Source: Ancistrus triradiatus
Lineage: Eukaryota; Chordata; Actinopteri; Siluriformes; Loricariidae
DNA length: 64,000 bases
NCBI GenBank assembly: GCA_025084515.1
Contig: JAJAGP010000212.1
Coordinates: 516,501 to 580,500, forward strand
Direction of reading: 5' to 3'
Shown: in pieces, positions 11,000-21,704 of the stretch
How the letters are laid out: each line of letters opens with the position of its first letter
Position numbering within the stretch: the stretch's first letter is position 1
Program-made: the position numbers and the translations under genes
The notes under the pieces: model-generated
What the model was told of the DNA's origin: nothing
What the model saw: only the letters and a program-made list of their open reading frames with translations
Databases searched by the model: none

Positions 11000-12380
11000 C
11001 ATGATATGTTTTCTTCATATTAAAACTTCAGTTAAACACCACAGTACTTGTGATGATTACAATTCTTACTTCTCTCTTTCTGCACAGCCTCCCTCTCTTA
11101 TAAGAGCTGGGACCACTATGTTCCAGACTGTCTTCTGGTGTTTAAACCTCCATCATGTCTTTTCTCCCAGCGCTTGGTCTAAAATTACATTCAACCCTGC
11201 TAAAATAAAATAACAAAGACCAGCATGTGTTTTGTTTTACACACTTGTATTGTTGTCAACCAGCTTCACCAACGAGAAGTCATCACCAGACCAGCACTAA
11301 CCATCATAAACCAGCATCTAAACTACAACACATGCACAACACATTGCCATTTTATTTAGTAGGAAGTGTTTGTTTTAAATTTAATTCACATTTATTAAAT
11401 CAGTATTCAAATCTCCATTGCCCTCTCTTTCCTTTTGCAGTCTCTCTAAAGCAAAGCCAGGCAATCTCATGCTGGCTTTATAAAATGGGTCACATACTCT
11501 TAAGGGAGTGAGAGAAGGAGGCGGGTTGGGGAGAAGAAAATTCACAAGAAATAGTTAGTCTTCATATGATGTGTAATATACTTTGTTCAGATAGGTCGCC
11601 TTTTTATTTCAGTTAGATCTATTACAGTATTGACTTTCCCTTGATAAGGCTGTAAAGTCACCTCATGGCTGAAGTCATTCGGAGTTCACCAGGGTCCATA
11701 TTACAGAAACTGTAAAATCCAATATGATTCCTTAGTAGTCAATATACTTTCAGTGTGTCTCTTTTAGGTCAATAGCTATTACAGAATACATTTCCTAGCT
11801 TCATTATCTGAATATCCAACAGGAAAAGAAGATTACAAAAACATTGTAACTTACAAGATTCCCCTAAAAGTGCCCTGAAGTTTATGATAAAACCTTATCG
11901 GTGTTGCACATATTCATATCACAAAACAGTAGTTATTAGCTGTTAGCATTTATTCAGAGTGCATTCATGTTAGCATCACTCGAAGTATTGTGGTAGTGTC
12001 TTCCAAAAAGTAGTAACCTACAGATGAATAAATATTTAACTGAAATTGTAATGCACTACGCGGTTAACCTTACAGATCTGAACAATTTGAGAAATGAATA
12101 TGACACTTGATAGTCTCTTCATTATGACAAATGCCACAATACCTTGAATTTGTGAAGTTTTAGTCAACTAACCCCCCTGTCAGAACTGTGCGGGGATCTA
12201 GCACCTGTCCCTGGACAGACAGAACACCACAGTGCAGACACACTGGATGGGATGCCAGTGCTGGTGGATGATGTCCAGTCCCTGACCTGACCATAAGGCA
12301 GTACAGGGACTCAAACTCAGGTCACCACAGAGGTGGGTTAGTGTATTAAGCCCTGTCTGGGCAAGACCAGAATTACATGG
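11000..12380. other. intronic DNA without recognised features
   Basis: No coding or repeat structure could be supported. The small frame at 12198-12398 (-) lies in degenerate SINE-like sequence. Confidence 0.4.
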
Positions 12381-12384
12381 GGCA

Positions 12385-12660
12385 ATTATTGCTGTCACCT
12401 CCCAGCTCTATAGACTCAGGTTCAAGTCCCCATTCAGCTGCTACCTGTGTGGATTTTGTAGGCCTATGTTCTCCCCATTTATGCATGGGTGTCCTGTGGT
12501 TACTCTGGTTTAATCCTGCATTCCAATGAAAAGTGTTAGGTCAACTGGTGTCTCAGAGTGAGCAAAAGAGTGTGTGTGTGTGTGTGTGTCTGTGTGTGTG
12601 TGTGTCCTCGTATCCAGGGTTGGTTCTCATCTATAATGGTGAGATGGATAATGGGTTAAG
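12385..12660 (+). repeat. tRNA-like SINE family 2 with (TG)n tract
   Basis: B-box-like CAGGTTCAAGTCCCC, GTGTGGATTTTGTAGG..GTTCTCCCCA, CCTGTGGTTACTCTGG and TTAGGTCAACTGGTG match the order at 47518-47875. The internal (TG)n at about 12568-12605 is an expanded microsatellite of the same element. Confidence 0.65.
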
Positions 12661-12914
12661 GTATTGAAATACCACAAATGTTATAGCAGGAATTCAGACA
12701 GCAGAAGGTCACAGGGTTTAAATATGATTCTAGGAACTGAGACTGCTTTCTAATGTTGCTGGTTGAACATAATATGCTCTTACATGGACTGATCCTTAAC
12801 CAAGTAATAATTTTAGACAAAAACATTCTGCCTAAATTAATCACAAAAGAAGTACTTTTCCTGTTTTAAAGTCACTGACTTATCATTCACAATCCTGTAG
12901 AATTTCTTATATAC

Positions 12915-13140
12915 AACCCCAAACCAGAAAAAGTTATGATGGTATGGAAAACGCAAATAAAAAATATATGCAGTGTTCCTTACATTTTCTTTGACTTTTA
13001 TTTAATTGCAGACAGTATGAAAAGATATATTTCCGTCTTATTTTCTGGTAAATTTTATTACATTTGTTAATAAACATCCATTCCTGCATTTCAGGCCTGC
13101 AACACATTTCAAAAACTTGGGACAGGGACAATTTAGGGCT
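12915..13140. repeat. Tc1-like non-autonomous element fragment (ACAACCCC end)
   Basis: TATACAACCCCAAACCAG at the left, then GCAAATAAAAA and ACATTTCAAAAACTTGGGACAGGG, follow the left end of a widespread fish Tc1-type element. The right end is absent or unrecognised. Confidence 0.5.
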
Positions 13141-13261
13141 AATAATGAGATAAAAACAAGTGTGTGTGTTGTCTGGAAGTGTGTAAGTTCTGGCTGATCT
13201 TCAATAAGGAGTAACTATGCAAAAGTTAGCTTAAAACTAAAAATGTATCAGACATGTTGGT

Positions 13262-13445
13262 TATCTTCTGCCAAACAACCCCATTTGGCATTTGGTGACT
13301 TGAATAGGACTAATAAGTTTAAGACTTGGGACTTGACTTGACACTTGGCATATTGTCTTGGGATTTGACTGGAACTTGCTTGTACTGACTTGGGACTTGA
13401 GTGTCAAGACTTGAGACTTACATGTTACTTACAATTTAGTGACTT
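13262..13445 (+). repeat. degenerate tandem array of GACTTG-type units
   Basis: Repeated GACTTGGGACTTGA, GACTTGACACTTGG and CTTGAGACTTACATG with 6-7 bp periodicity. It is a simple-sequence-like array common inside fish DNA elements. Confidence 0.7.
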
Positions 13446-14165
13446 GTTCTCACCCCTTACAATGTTTAGGAAGTGTTTCCTTGCCACTGTTTGGGATTGG
13501 CTCTAGATATTGGAAGATACCGTATTTTTCGGACCATAAGGCGCACTTAAAATCCTTTAATTTTCAAAAATCGACAGTGCGCCTTAAAATGCGGTGCGCC
13601 TAATGTATGAATTAATTCTGGTTGTGCTTTCTGACCTAGAACCGATTGTAGATGGTACATGGCGCTCATAAATCTGTCAAAATGTTTTAGCATGGCCTTG
13701 ATAAGTTACAAAGCTTACGGCAACCGTAGTGCGCAGCATCGCGGAGTAATACGGTCTGTGCTTCAGCATTAGGGTACGTGCATTCATTCATTCATTTTCG
13801 AAGCGGATTTCAAACACAACACTATCGGTCACGCAGTACAACATGGACATAGAGCAGCTGCGAGAGAATTCAACATTAACGAATCAATGGTACGGAAGTG
13901 GAGGAAGCAAGAAGACGCCCTGCGCCAGGTAAAGAAAACAAACTGAGCTTCCGACGGAACTTAAGAGTTTTGTTTCATTTAATGCGCCTTATAACCCGGT
14001 GCGCTTTATGTATGAAAATAGATCCGTTAGCAGCCGATCATTGATACTGCGCCTTATAAGCCGGTGTGCTTTATAGCCCGAAAAATACGGTAATCTACAC
14101 TGTAAAGCTGCTTTGAGACAAATCTCCACTATAAAAAGCACAACAAAAATAAATCTGACTAAATC
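13446..14165 (-). repeat. dispersed teleost repeat split by an inserted DNA transposon
   Basis: The left half (to 13519) reads in reverse as TATCTTCCAATATCTAGAG and CAGTGGCAAGGAAACAC. The right half (14093-14165) reads in reverse as GATTTATTTTTG..AGCAGCTTTACAG. Together they are one reversed copy of the family at 46394-46640, split exactly at TA by the element at 13520-14090. Confidence 0.75.
13520..14090 (+). mobile_element. pogo/Tigger-type non-autonomous element
   Basis: Ends CCGTATTTTTCGG and CCGAAAAATACGG are perfect inverted repeats flanked by TA. Internal copies of GTGCGCCTTA-type motifs extend the terminal repeats. At about 13855-13935 the plus strand reads REFNINESMVRKWRKQED, a CENP-B/pogo-type helix-turn-helix segment, showing descent from a pogo-like transposon. 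The rest of the transposase is missing. Confidence 0.82.
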
Positions 14166-14397
14166 TGAAATCTTACGCAACAATCGGCACCCATTAAAGC
14201 AAGTAAAATTAGTTTGATTCAAAAACTAGATTGTCATTTGCATGAAATCAGTCTCCTCTGTGACAAGTTGCTCGTACTTACATGACATGAATTAAGTATA
14301 AAACAACAGTTTTAATGCTTAGTAAAATGTTTGCTCTTATTCGCTTTCTCATTGTGATGATACTGAACACAGGACAGCTGTCTAAGGCAAACTCATA

Positions 14398-14839
14398 CAG
14401 CGGTGCTTGAAAGTTTGTGAACTCTTGAATTTTCTATATTTCTGCATAAATATGACCTAAAACATCATAGATCAAGAGAACCCACTTAAACAAATGAGAC
14501 AAATATATTATACTTGGTCATTTATTTATTGAAGAAAATGATCCAATATTACATATTAGTGAGTGGCAAAAGTATGTGAACCTTTGCTTTCAGTATCTGG
14601 TGTGACCCCCCTGTGCAGCAATAACTGCAAATAAATGTTTCCTGTAACTGTTGATCAGTCCTGCAAACCGGCTTGGAGGAATTTTAGCCCATTCCTCCGT
14701 ACAGAACAACTTCAACTCTGGGATGTTGGTGGGTTTCCTCTCATTAACTGCTCACTTCAGATCCTCCCACAACATTTCGATTGGATTTAGGTCAAACTTG
14801 CACAATCAGTGGCTGACTGAATACCTTTTTGCCCCACTG
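14398..14839. mobile_element. chimeric Tc1 element: left end family 2, right end family 1
   Basis: From 14398 to 14794 the sequence follows the left end and 3' transposase region of the family-2 copy at 50252-51854 (CAGCGGTGCTTGAAAG start). From 14795 it switches to the right end of family 1 (AACTTGCACAATCAG..TTTTTGCCCCACTG). Both outer ends are flanked by TA. No functional transposase remains. Confidence 0.8.
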
Positions 14840-15142
14840 TACATGCACATGTTAGTGCACATATACTAGGAGAAACCGCATAAAAAATTTGGTGTGTGCT
14901 AAAGTCTGGGCAACTGAATGACCTACTAGAGTTTTTGTAAGGTCTCAGAACCTGATTGAATGATTGATTTATTATTTACTGATTATATTGACTGATTTAA
15001 CTGTATTGTCTAGAGAGGTTGTTTTCTTCTTTTCAGTTAGAAAATCAACAAAAATGCAATTAGAACAGGGATGCTCAGATGTTGAATGGCACAGGAATAT
15101 TGTGTTGTTAGGTACTGGAGCAATTGAAAATGATTTCAAGAG

Positions 15143-15144
<2 letters not shown>

Positions 15145-15203
<59 letters not shown>

Positions 15204-15204
15204 A
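15145..15204. repeat. (CA)n(TA)n microsatellite
   Basis: About 23 AC units followed by about 6 AT units. The open frames running through it on both strands are artefacts of the repeat. Confidence 0.97.
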
Positions 15205-15545
15205 TGTATATAGAGCATATACATTGCAAGCACAAAAACTAATATTTTAATATGAATGGAAAACAGTTAGCGCATCTCTGCCGAGCCTTAGGTCTTTACA
15301 TTCTGAATGGCAGGATCCCATGTGAGGTTGTTCAGTTCTTTGTTCAGTTCTTGGAGCTATCATAACTGATTATGCCATGACTGACATGGATCCCTCCTCC
15401 ATCAATGCATTCACAGTCAGACAGTAAAGTCCTATTTCTGACCTTACATTTTGATAAGAGCAGAGATAACCTTGCTATCAATGTGATAATCAGCATTTTT
15501 CACAAAGCAGCTGACCTTCAGAAAAAAGAAAACAAGCAAAAAAAT

Positions 15546-15645
15546 NNNNNNNNNNNNNNNNNNNNNNNNNNNNNNNNNNNNNNNNNNNNNNNNNNNNNNN
15601 NNNNNNNNNNNNNNNNNNNNNNNNNNNNNNNNNNNNNNNNNNNNN
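15546..15645. other. assembly gap, 100 N
   Basis: Exactly 100 N, the usual placeholder for a gap of unknown size. It removes the 5'-reading part of the SINE at 15646-15771 and may hide more sequence. Confidence 0.99.
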
Positions 15646-15771
15646 ACTTACAATTGAGGGTTAAGGGCCTTGCTCAAGGACCCAAAAGTGGCAGCTTGGC
15701 AGAGATGGGATTTGAACCCTGGACCTTTTGTTCCATAGTCCAGTACCTTAACCGCTAGGCTACCACAGTCC
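15646..15771 (-). mobile_element. V-SINE, reverse, truncated by the gap
   Basis: Reads ACTTACAAT, GGGTTAAGGGCCTTGCTCAAG, GGATTTGAACCC (reverse B box) and CGCTAGGCTACCACAGTCCC. The conserved V-SINE core lies in the gap. Confidence 0.83.
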
Positions 15772-15775
15772 CATT

Positions 15776-16172
15776 ACATACCATTGTTACATATAGCCAT
15801 TTAAAATTTTTTTTTTAACTTTAAATTTGTATGCAGTATTAAAAAAACAAAGAAAAACTCCGAAAAAGAGCTTCTATAGGCTACAGTGGTACACATTTAG
15901 TGTGACCTCCCCTAACACTTGAACAACGAGCAATAGAAGCAGCTTCATCAAGATTCTGAGTTCACCTTTCTACAGTCCCACAGCTGCTTCTACAGAAGCT
16001 TGATCAGGATTTGTGTTTTTGGAAGGGTAGCAGCCAAAAATCCACTTTTTTCGGAACAGGGTAAAAAGGCCAAGATATACTAAAGCTCACCAAGATTGGA
16101 ATCAGTGGAAAAGTGATACCATTGCAAAAAAAAAGTGAATTTGTGGTGGCCTAAGACTTTTGCACAGTACTG
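15776..16172 (+). mobile_element. deleted Tc1-like element, right end retained
   Basis: Shares AGCTTCTATAGGCTACAGTGG, GTGTGACCTCC and AAGGCCAAGATATACTAAAGC with the element at 1415-1862. It ends CTTTTGCACAGTACTG followed by TA. The left terminal repeat is not recognisable; the SINE and gap lie there. Confidence 0.7.
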
Positions 16173-16309
16173 TATGTAATTAAGATTATATTAGAAAGAT
16201 TGTGAAGAATTTATTTTAATTAAAAGAAGCAAACAAATGTCCGATAGCCATAATATGTAATATGCTAACTTGGTTCATGCTTTTAATAATGCTTACTGCA
16301 AAGCTTCCC

Positions 16310-16760
16310 TACATAGCAAGCGTAAGCTAGCCTCCTACACAGCACTTAGCATAATTTTAGCTAGCAGCCCATGTAACACAGTGCTCAGACTAGATTAGCT
16401 TTCTACACAACTAGGTTTAGTGTTGGCTAACCTCCAAGAAAAGACTATTCTAAATGTTCTTAAACCACAACATGGCGAAGTTAAGAGTTAGCTAGCTCCA
16501 TACATGACACCACACAAGACCAAATGCTAGCTGCCCTCACAACGCTTTCATTTCAGCTAGCCTCTTAAAACGCTTGTAACCAAGCCTCATACAAATAACA
16601 GTTAAAGTTGCTTGCTTCCTACTCAACACAACGGGTCTTATGTTAGCCACCTTGGTGCTAGCCACTCTGGTGCAAGTGCTAATATCATCTACTTTCACAC
16701 ATAAAACACCAAGTCTAGATTTAACTTCATGATGTAATACATTAGCCATATCTTAAATTA
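16310..16760. repeat. degenerate GCTAGC/TACACAACAC motif array
   Basis: Motifs such as GCTAGCCTCCTACACAGCAC, GCTTTCTACACAACTAGG and GTTAGCCACC recur irregularly every 40-60 bp. Similar motifs return at 18055-18350 on the far side of the inverted-repeat segment 16852-17712. Confidence 0.5.
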
Positions 16761-16851
16761 CTCACTATTCCCCATACAAAGCACTATCTGGCATGCAGCT
16801 GTCTTGCACATCAACATGTATACCCAGAAGCTGATGCGATACGACAACACG

Positions 16852-17712
16852 TCCGCCATATTGGTCCAGGCAAAACTGGCTTGTAAACAAATACAAATGA
16901 ATGGGAGCTGTGTTTTTTTCTTGTTAATATGCACAATATCCTATTCATTTCTCTACCGATTTTAATGAGTCATTTTTATATTCAAGGCTTTTAATCTAGG
17001 TGGAGTACAAAAAAAAAAGTTTTGACTTCAGTTACTTCAAATCTCAAAGTTACTTATGACACAATTCCTTGGCATAAGAAATTGTAAAAACTCATGATTT
17101 TATCAAGTATAGATTTGGATTATTTCCCTTGGTTAATATGTGTGGAAACATCCCTTTATAATTGAATGTACATAAAATGTTTAGAAGGTTTTTTCTCGAA
17201 ATGGCTTTTTCTGTCCATAATCACCATTTGTCAGAATTCTGCTCATTCACTTTGAAATACTGAAATTTTGTTTAAAAGTGTGAATCTTTAAGAGCCTATA
17301 ATTGACCATCATTGACAAAAATGTAGTGAAATTAACAAATAAAAATCCAATGGTGAGACACTGGCAGTCAATCTGCTTTCTGTTTGTCATAACCGTGAAA
17401 AGATGCATTCAAAGCCAATATACAGTATTAGTAGCCCATGAATACAATAAGATGTGGTCTAATATAGAATATAATTAATTAAATAAGAGATTAACAATAG
17501 TATATGTAGTACAATACAGTATATAAAAGTGAATACTAGATTACACAACTACTATATTACTTTATTTATACTACATGTACTATATACTATTGCTAATCCA
17601 TTTCTCTTATTGTTTTATTATATTATTATTTATTAGCCTAGTCCGGCATGTTTTTTTCCAATGCAATCTTTGGAGAATTATGAGAAGTTGCCTGGACCAA
17701 TATGGCACCGTC
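16852..17712. repeat. candidate foldback or inverted-repeat element
   Basis: GCCATATTGGTCCAGGCAA (about 16857) and its reverse complement TTGCCTGGACCAATATGGC (about 17688) bracket 0.8 kb of AT-rich DNA. Inside, 17480-17527 and 17560-17612 form a second imperfect inverted pair (AATAAGAGATTA..CAATAGTATA and its complement). No transposase frame is visible. Confidence 0.5.
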
Positions 17713-18054
17713 AAGGTAGTGCTGTCAAATGCCCGGTGGACAAATTAATATTCCCTGGAATAGAATCATGCACTAAATTATGACCCATAGTGCACCATAA
17801 ATCCAGGGTACAATCAATGTACACTACTTCAGCACAAGAAACTAAAAGCACAAATGGGAGTCGATTTAAATTTTTACTCTTCTGACTCTACGTTGTTCAG
17901 ATTATTTATGCACCTATAGGTCATGATGTAGTTTCTGGGACACTCAAGTAAGTTTTGCCCAAATTCCCTTTGGCGTCTCCCCTACCGTTACCCTACATAG
18001 TGCTCTACATAACAGTTACCGAGTAAAGAAGCAATTTCAGACACAGAATCAGAG

Positions 18055-18370
18055 TTCTACACAACATCTAGCCTGTGGCATGCTAGTTTCCTACACAATG
18101 TAATAAAGGATTATATTGTGTAGGAAACTAGCTAGAATTAGACTTTTAGAATTAGACTTAGAAGTAGGCTTTGAAATAAGTTACAGGCCTGTTAGCATTT
18201 GATTTGGTCTAATTTTAGTTAGCTTCCAACACTATTACTAGTACTAGCCACCTTCTTAAACACCATCTAGTTTAATACCTAGTCTTTGCTTGCTTGTTTT
18301 GGATCCAGGCTTAATTACATAAAAGTAGTTAGCCTCAGCTAGCTAGCAAACAGCAATAAGCAGCAATACC
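18055..18370. repeat. degenerate GCTAGC/TACACAA motif array, right block
   Basis: CTAGTTTCCTACACAATG and its inverted copy ATTGTGTAGGAAACTAG lie close together near 18085-18135. TTAGCTTCCAACACT and CTAGCTAGC follow. Related in motif to 16310-16760. Confidence 0.45.
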
Positions 18371-18846
18371 TTTTCAACAGCTGAGAGACAAATAATACTG
18401 ACCTTTTTTACAGTACAAAAATGCAATATAATTTTAATGACACATTGTAATCGACTCTAATTTAATACCATCATAATACATAATGAAAAATTATTGTATT
18501 ACAGTCAAACTCCATTATCCACATCTAACTCATTCATCTCAGAAAGACGATATTTGGAAAGAGCCATGTTTTATTATTTCTAGGAAAAAAAAAAAAAAAA
18601 ATCCGACTTTGTTATGACTGGTTATTGGTCCAGACGGCCAATTTGGGTATTAAAACACCGCATTCATAATAAGGAGATATTCGATTGCAGGGTTTAATTG
18701 TAATATACTAGTAAAACAGCCCATTTGAATCACACTGGCACACTGAAATTAAGCAAAACAGAAATTTTAGCTTATACTCTTCAACATTACTCAGTTGGAA
18801 ATGCCAATAAACGATGAACATTAATATAAATGATGAGTCTGTGTAC

Positions 18847-18967
18847 CAGAGGCTCCTGTGATGTCCATGGCCTTCAGGTTCCTGGCTTTGATGATTGTGA
18901 TGGTCAGTCGGCCAGCGGTTGGAAGATAGCAGAGAGAAAACATCAGATCGCCCAAATCCACGTTATC
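18847..18967 (-). CDS. syt9: synaptotagmin-9, first C2B exon (exon 4 by homology)
   Basis: This 121-bp exon was found by translating the minus strand. It reads DNVDLGDLMFSLCYLPTAG followed by RLTITIIKARNLKAMDITGAS, the opening strands and first Ca2+ loop of the C2B domain. It carries the first loop-1 ligand Asp (AMDITG, residue 35 of the exon). The second ligand, in DPYVK, would come from the next exon, because this one ends G| of that Asp codon. The acceptor ttgcag|GAT is phase 0 and joins in frame to the C2A exon ending YVTA. The donor is TCTG|GTACAC, weak beyond the GT. I searched positions 1-18846 by eye for the rest of C2B (DPYVKVS, the RRLKKRKT basic strand, NEVIGVC) and did not see it, so it probably lies beyond the window edge. 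Confidence 0.94.
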
Positions 18968-19189
18968 CTGCAACATAATCACAACACATATATAAGTTTG
19001 TTAAGTATTTTCAACTACGGTATGCAGCATTATGTTTAATTACAGAGTTTAACTTATCTGCTGCTCTGCATAATGCATCACTGGATCAGCAGTGACCTCA
19101 TTTGGGTGGTTGACCAAGTGAGACTGGCTTGGAATTGGTTGCTGTGGTAATATGGCTCGGAGTGTTTTATAAGTGATGGGCTGATACAC

Positions 19190-19850
19190 TGCTGTACTGC
19201 CGATACCGATACAGATTCTGATACAGGAGGTTTTTTACTTTAGTATTATGATTATTTATTATCGTTGATATTGTGTTTAATGTTACAACATGCTGTCTTC
19301 CACTTTTCGGCCTCTCCAGACTGAAAAAATCTCCACACAAACGACATTTTAGTAAAACCAACTTATACTATTTGCTCACTCAGTTGCAGACTGAAGTTGC
19401 CATGTGCTCATGGTAAGATGTGGAATGGAATATGGATCGGCCCTGTCTGTCCGATATCCAATGAGTGAATAATGTCAATATCGAACTTGATACCATTATG
19501 CATTGGTGCTTGAAAGTTTGATTTTCAGGGTGCCCACTCACACCTGATTGTCATCCCACTGATTGAAACACCTGACTAATTTCACCTTCAAATTACCTGC
19601 TCATCCTAGAGGTTCACATACTTTTGCCACTCACTAATATGTAATATTGGATCCTTTTCCTCAATAAATAAATGACCAAGTATAATATTTTCTCATTTGT
19701 TTAACTGGGTTCTCTTTATCTACTTTTAGGACTTGTGTGAAAATCTGATGATGTTTTAGGTCATATTTATGCAGAAATATAGAAAATTCTAAAGGGTTCA
19801 CAAACTTTCAAGCACCACTGTAGGATCGGATCGAACCCATCTTTAGCATC
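19190..19850. mobile_element. hAT-like non-autonomous remnant with nested Tc1 derivative
   Basis: The left part has GCCGATACCGATACAG and GGATCGGCCCTGTCTG; the right part resumes as GGATCGGATCGAACCCATC. These strings are typical of hAT-derived repeats in fish. The element at 19501-19820 separates the two parts. Confidence 0.5.
19501..19820. mobile_element. internally deleted Tc1 derivative, family 2
   Basis: Starts CATTGGTGCTTGAAAG, jumps after about 25 bp to AGGGTGCCCACTCACACC (normally near the other end), and finishes CTTTCAAGCACCACTG followed by TA. At 320 bp only terminal-repeat regions remain. The left TA is not intact. Confidence 0.8.
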
Positions 19851-19935
19851 TTAGTCTGTTTACACCTTGCATTAACACGGTTTATATCCAGATTGTATCT
19901 GGATATGCTTTGCCCAGTGCTGACGTACTGCTGAG

Positions 19936-20121
19936 ATGGATGAACGAACAAATGTATTTAACAACCAGCTTCAAAAAGAATGTACATTTCTGAGAAAACA
20001 TACGCTGGAAGTGGTTTGCCAGACATGTGGAGCTTTAATATCACACGGAAGTCGCAATGATATTAATCAACATACTCAAACGAAAAAGCACAAACGTAGT
20101 AAGTGTGCAGTGTGTATATAG
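19936..20121 (+). CDS. short ORF with BED-like zinc-finger motif, hAT-type remnant
   Basis: A 61-codon frame with CQTCG..GSRNDINQHTQTKKHK, giving C-x2-C and H-x5-H spacing. This pattern is typical of N-terminal zinc fingers in hAT-related and ZBED-like proteins of fish. The frame ends soon after the finger. It lies 86 bp from the hAT-like remnant at 19190-19850 and is probably transposon-derived rather than a host gene. The partner domains (catalytic and dimerisation) are not visible nearby. Confidence 0.4.
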   Translation: MDERTNVFNNQLQKECTFLRKHTLEVVCQTCGALISHGSRNDINQHTQTKKHKRSKCAVCI

Positions 20122-20554
20122 TGTATGCCGCACATGCATGCAGCAAGTTTCTGGCTTGGGGTGTGTGTGTTGAATGAGTGATATCCAAGTACTGACAGGT
20201 AAAAAGACATTATTAGGGCTGGTAATGAGGCTGTACGGTGTCGGGTATTTAATGAAGTACAACATGTTCTCTGAAAATCTGGTCTCTCTCTGTCCTAAAA
20301 CCTAGTGTAAAAGTGGTTCCTCACAGGCTGTTCCCAGTGTACTGCACACTATGGACAGATAAAGTCTAGAACAGGCAACAGAGCTTCTGCTTCAGAACAG
20401 GAGAAGGCTGTGGTTGGCATTAGGTCAGTGCTACTACTGTCCAAAGAAGGTCAGGACTGGAGGGAGAGCATACTGATTGGTTTCAGAGATGCATGTACAA
20501 TATACAATCTACATTTTCGGTTTTCTCTCCAAAGTTTGGCAGTTCCGGTACCAG

Positions 20555-20860
20555 TTCCTGCCCATGGTAAGATGTTCACCCGCTTCAGTTCCACTCAAGA
20601 TGTTTCCATCATCAGCCCCAGCCCCACCATACCTGGGCCACACCAGAGGGCAGTAACACTCTCCCTCCTCCGGTTGGCTGGGGACGAAATGTCACCAAGG
20701 ACTTTCCTGCTTAGACTCAAGATCCTAGAGTGACTCTGTATATCGGACTACTTAATTGTCTCAGCTGTAGCTGTATCCTTATGAACCGCGGAAGTGTGTC
20801 AAGCTTCGAAGTTTTTCCTTGCCACTCACTCCTGGCTGCTCATTTTGGAGTCTAGTCTTT
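20555..20860 (-). repeat. dispersed teleost repeat, reverse orientation
   Basis: Reverse of the long-form segment at 42360-42470 and 61080-61240: ATCATCAGCCCCAGCC, CCTGGGCCACACCAGAGGGCAG, GGTTGGCTGGGGAC, then TTTTTCCTTGCCACT. The 107-codon frame at 20410-20733 is an artefact of it. Confidence 0.65.
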
Positions 20861-20899
20861 GCAACAGCGTTTTTTGTTAAAAGCTAAACTTAAACCTGA

Positions 20900-21700
20900 T
20901 GTGGTGATGTATGAATGTAACGGGAACACCAGTGTTGCTGGATTTTTTTATCCACTTTATACACTTAATGGCCACTTTATCACTTACTGTTAGACCAGCT
21001 TTTAGGTGTAGATTTTAAAATAGCTCTTTTCCATGCATGACTGTGCCAATCCCAAACTGAACTTCACAGGCAGGGGCCACTTTGAGAGAACCATTCCATC
21101 AATGCCTATTCATTTGGCTTGCATTTGATCAAAGAATAAAGTGCCTTTGTATCACAGCCTGACCTCTCGTCTGGAGATATTGAACTGTCTGTCAATTCAT
21201 CCATAAGCCTGACAATAACTTCAAAGCTTTAAAATGTGAGTGCACGTAATATTGTGTTCACATATTTGCATTTTTCCAGCGCTTTGCAGTTGCTACAGCT
21301 GTCATGAGGACGGTTTGGATCAAATTTTCGATGACCATTGAAGGTTTGCTATTAAGTACAATAGTATGTGCCAGGGGCGTCATCAGACCCAATTTACTGG
21401 GACATGTGCCCCAGTAAAATATTGCTGTGTCCCACTAAAATCACAGGGGTAAAAACTCAATCTTACTCCTGGATTGCTGAGCAGAACTACAGGACACCAC
21501 ATATTCACTACAGGCACAGTTTCTTTTGGTTTTTCTCATGGAGTAAATGTACATCCACCGATATTTAAAAGGTCAGCCACACTGCAGATAAGGTAATTAT
21601 AGCTCATAGCTATATGTTCAGTTAATTCAAAAATACTTATTTTTAATGAATTTGTTCTTCATTTCTTAGAAGGACTGATTTATTCTATTTGAATGGATTG
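20900..21700. other. intronic DNA without recognised features
   Basis: No supported coding or repeat structure. Confidence 0.4.
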
Positions 21701-21704
21701 TTGA

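Larger units (their letters stand above)
1..18846 (-). other. syt9: syt9 intron downstream of the first C2B exon (partial)
   Basis: The C2B exon ends mid-codon at 18847 with GT following, and the rest of C2B is not seen down to position 1. This stretch is therefore read as intron continuing beyond the window. It is dominated by repeats and AT-rich DNA. Confidence 0.6.

Noticed and set aside
16310..18370. CRISPR-like or satellite array
   Set aside because: Motif spacing is irregular, units are not conserved in length, and spacer-repeat architecture is absent; the genome is eukaryotic.
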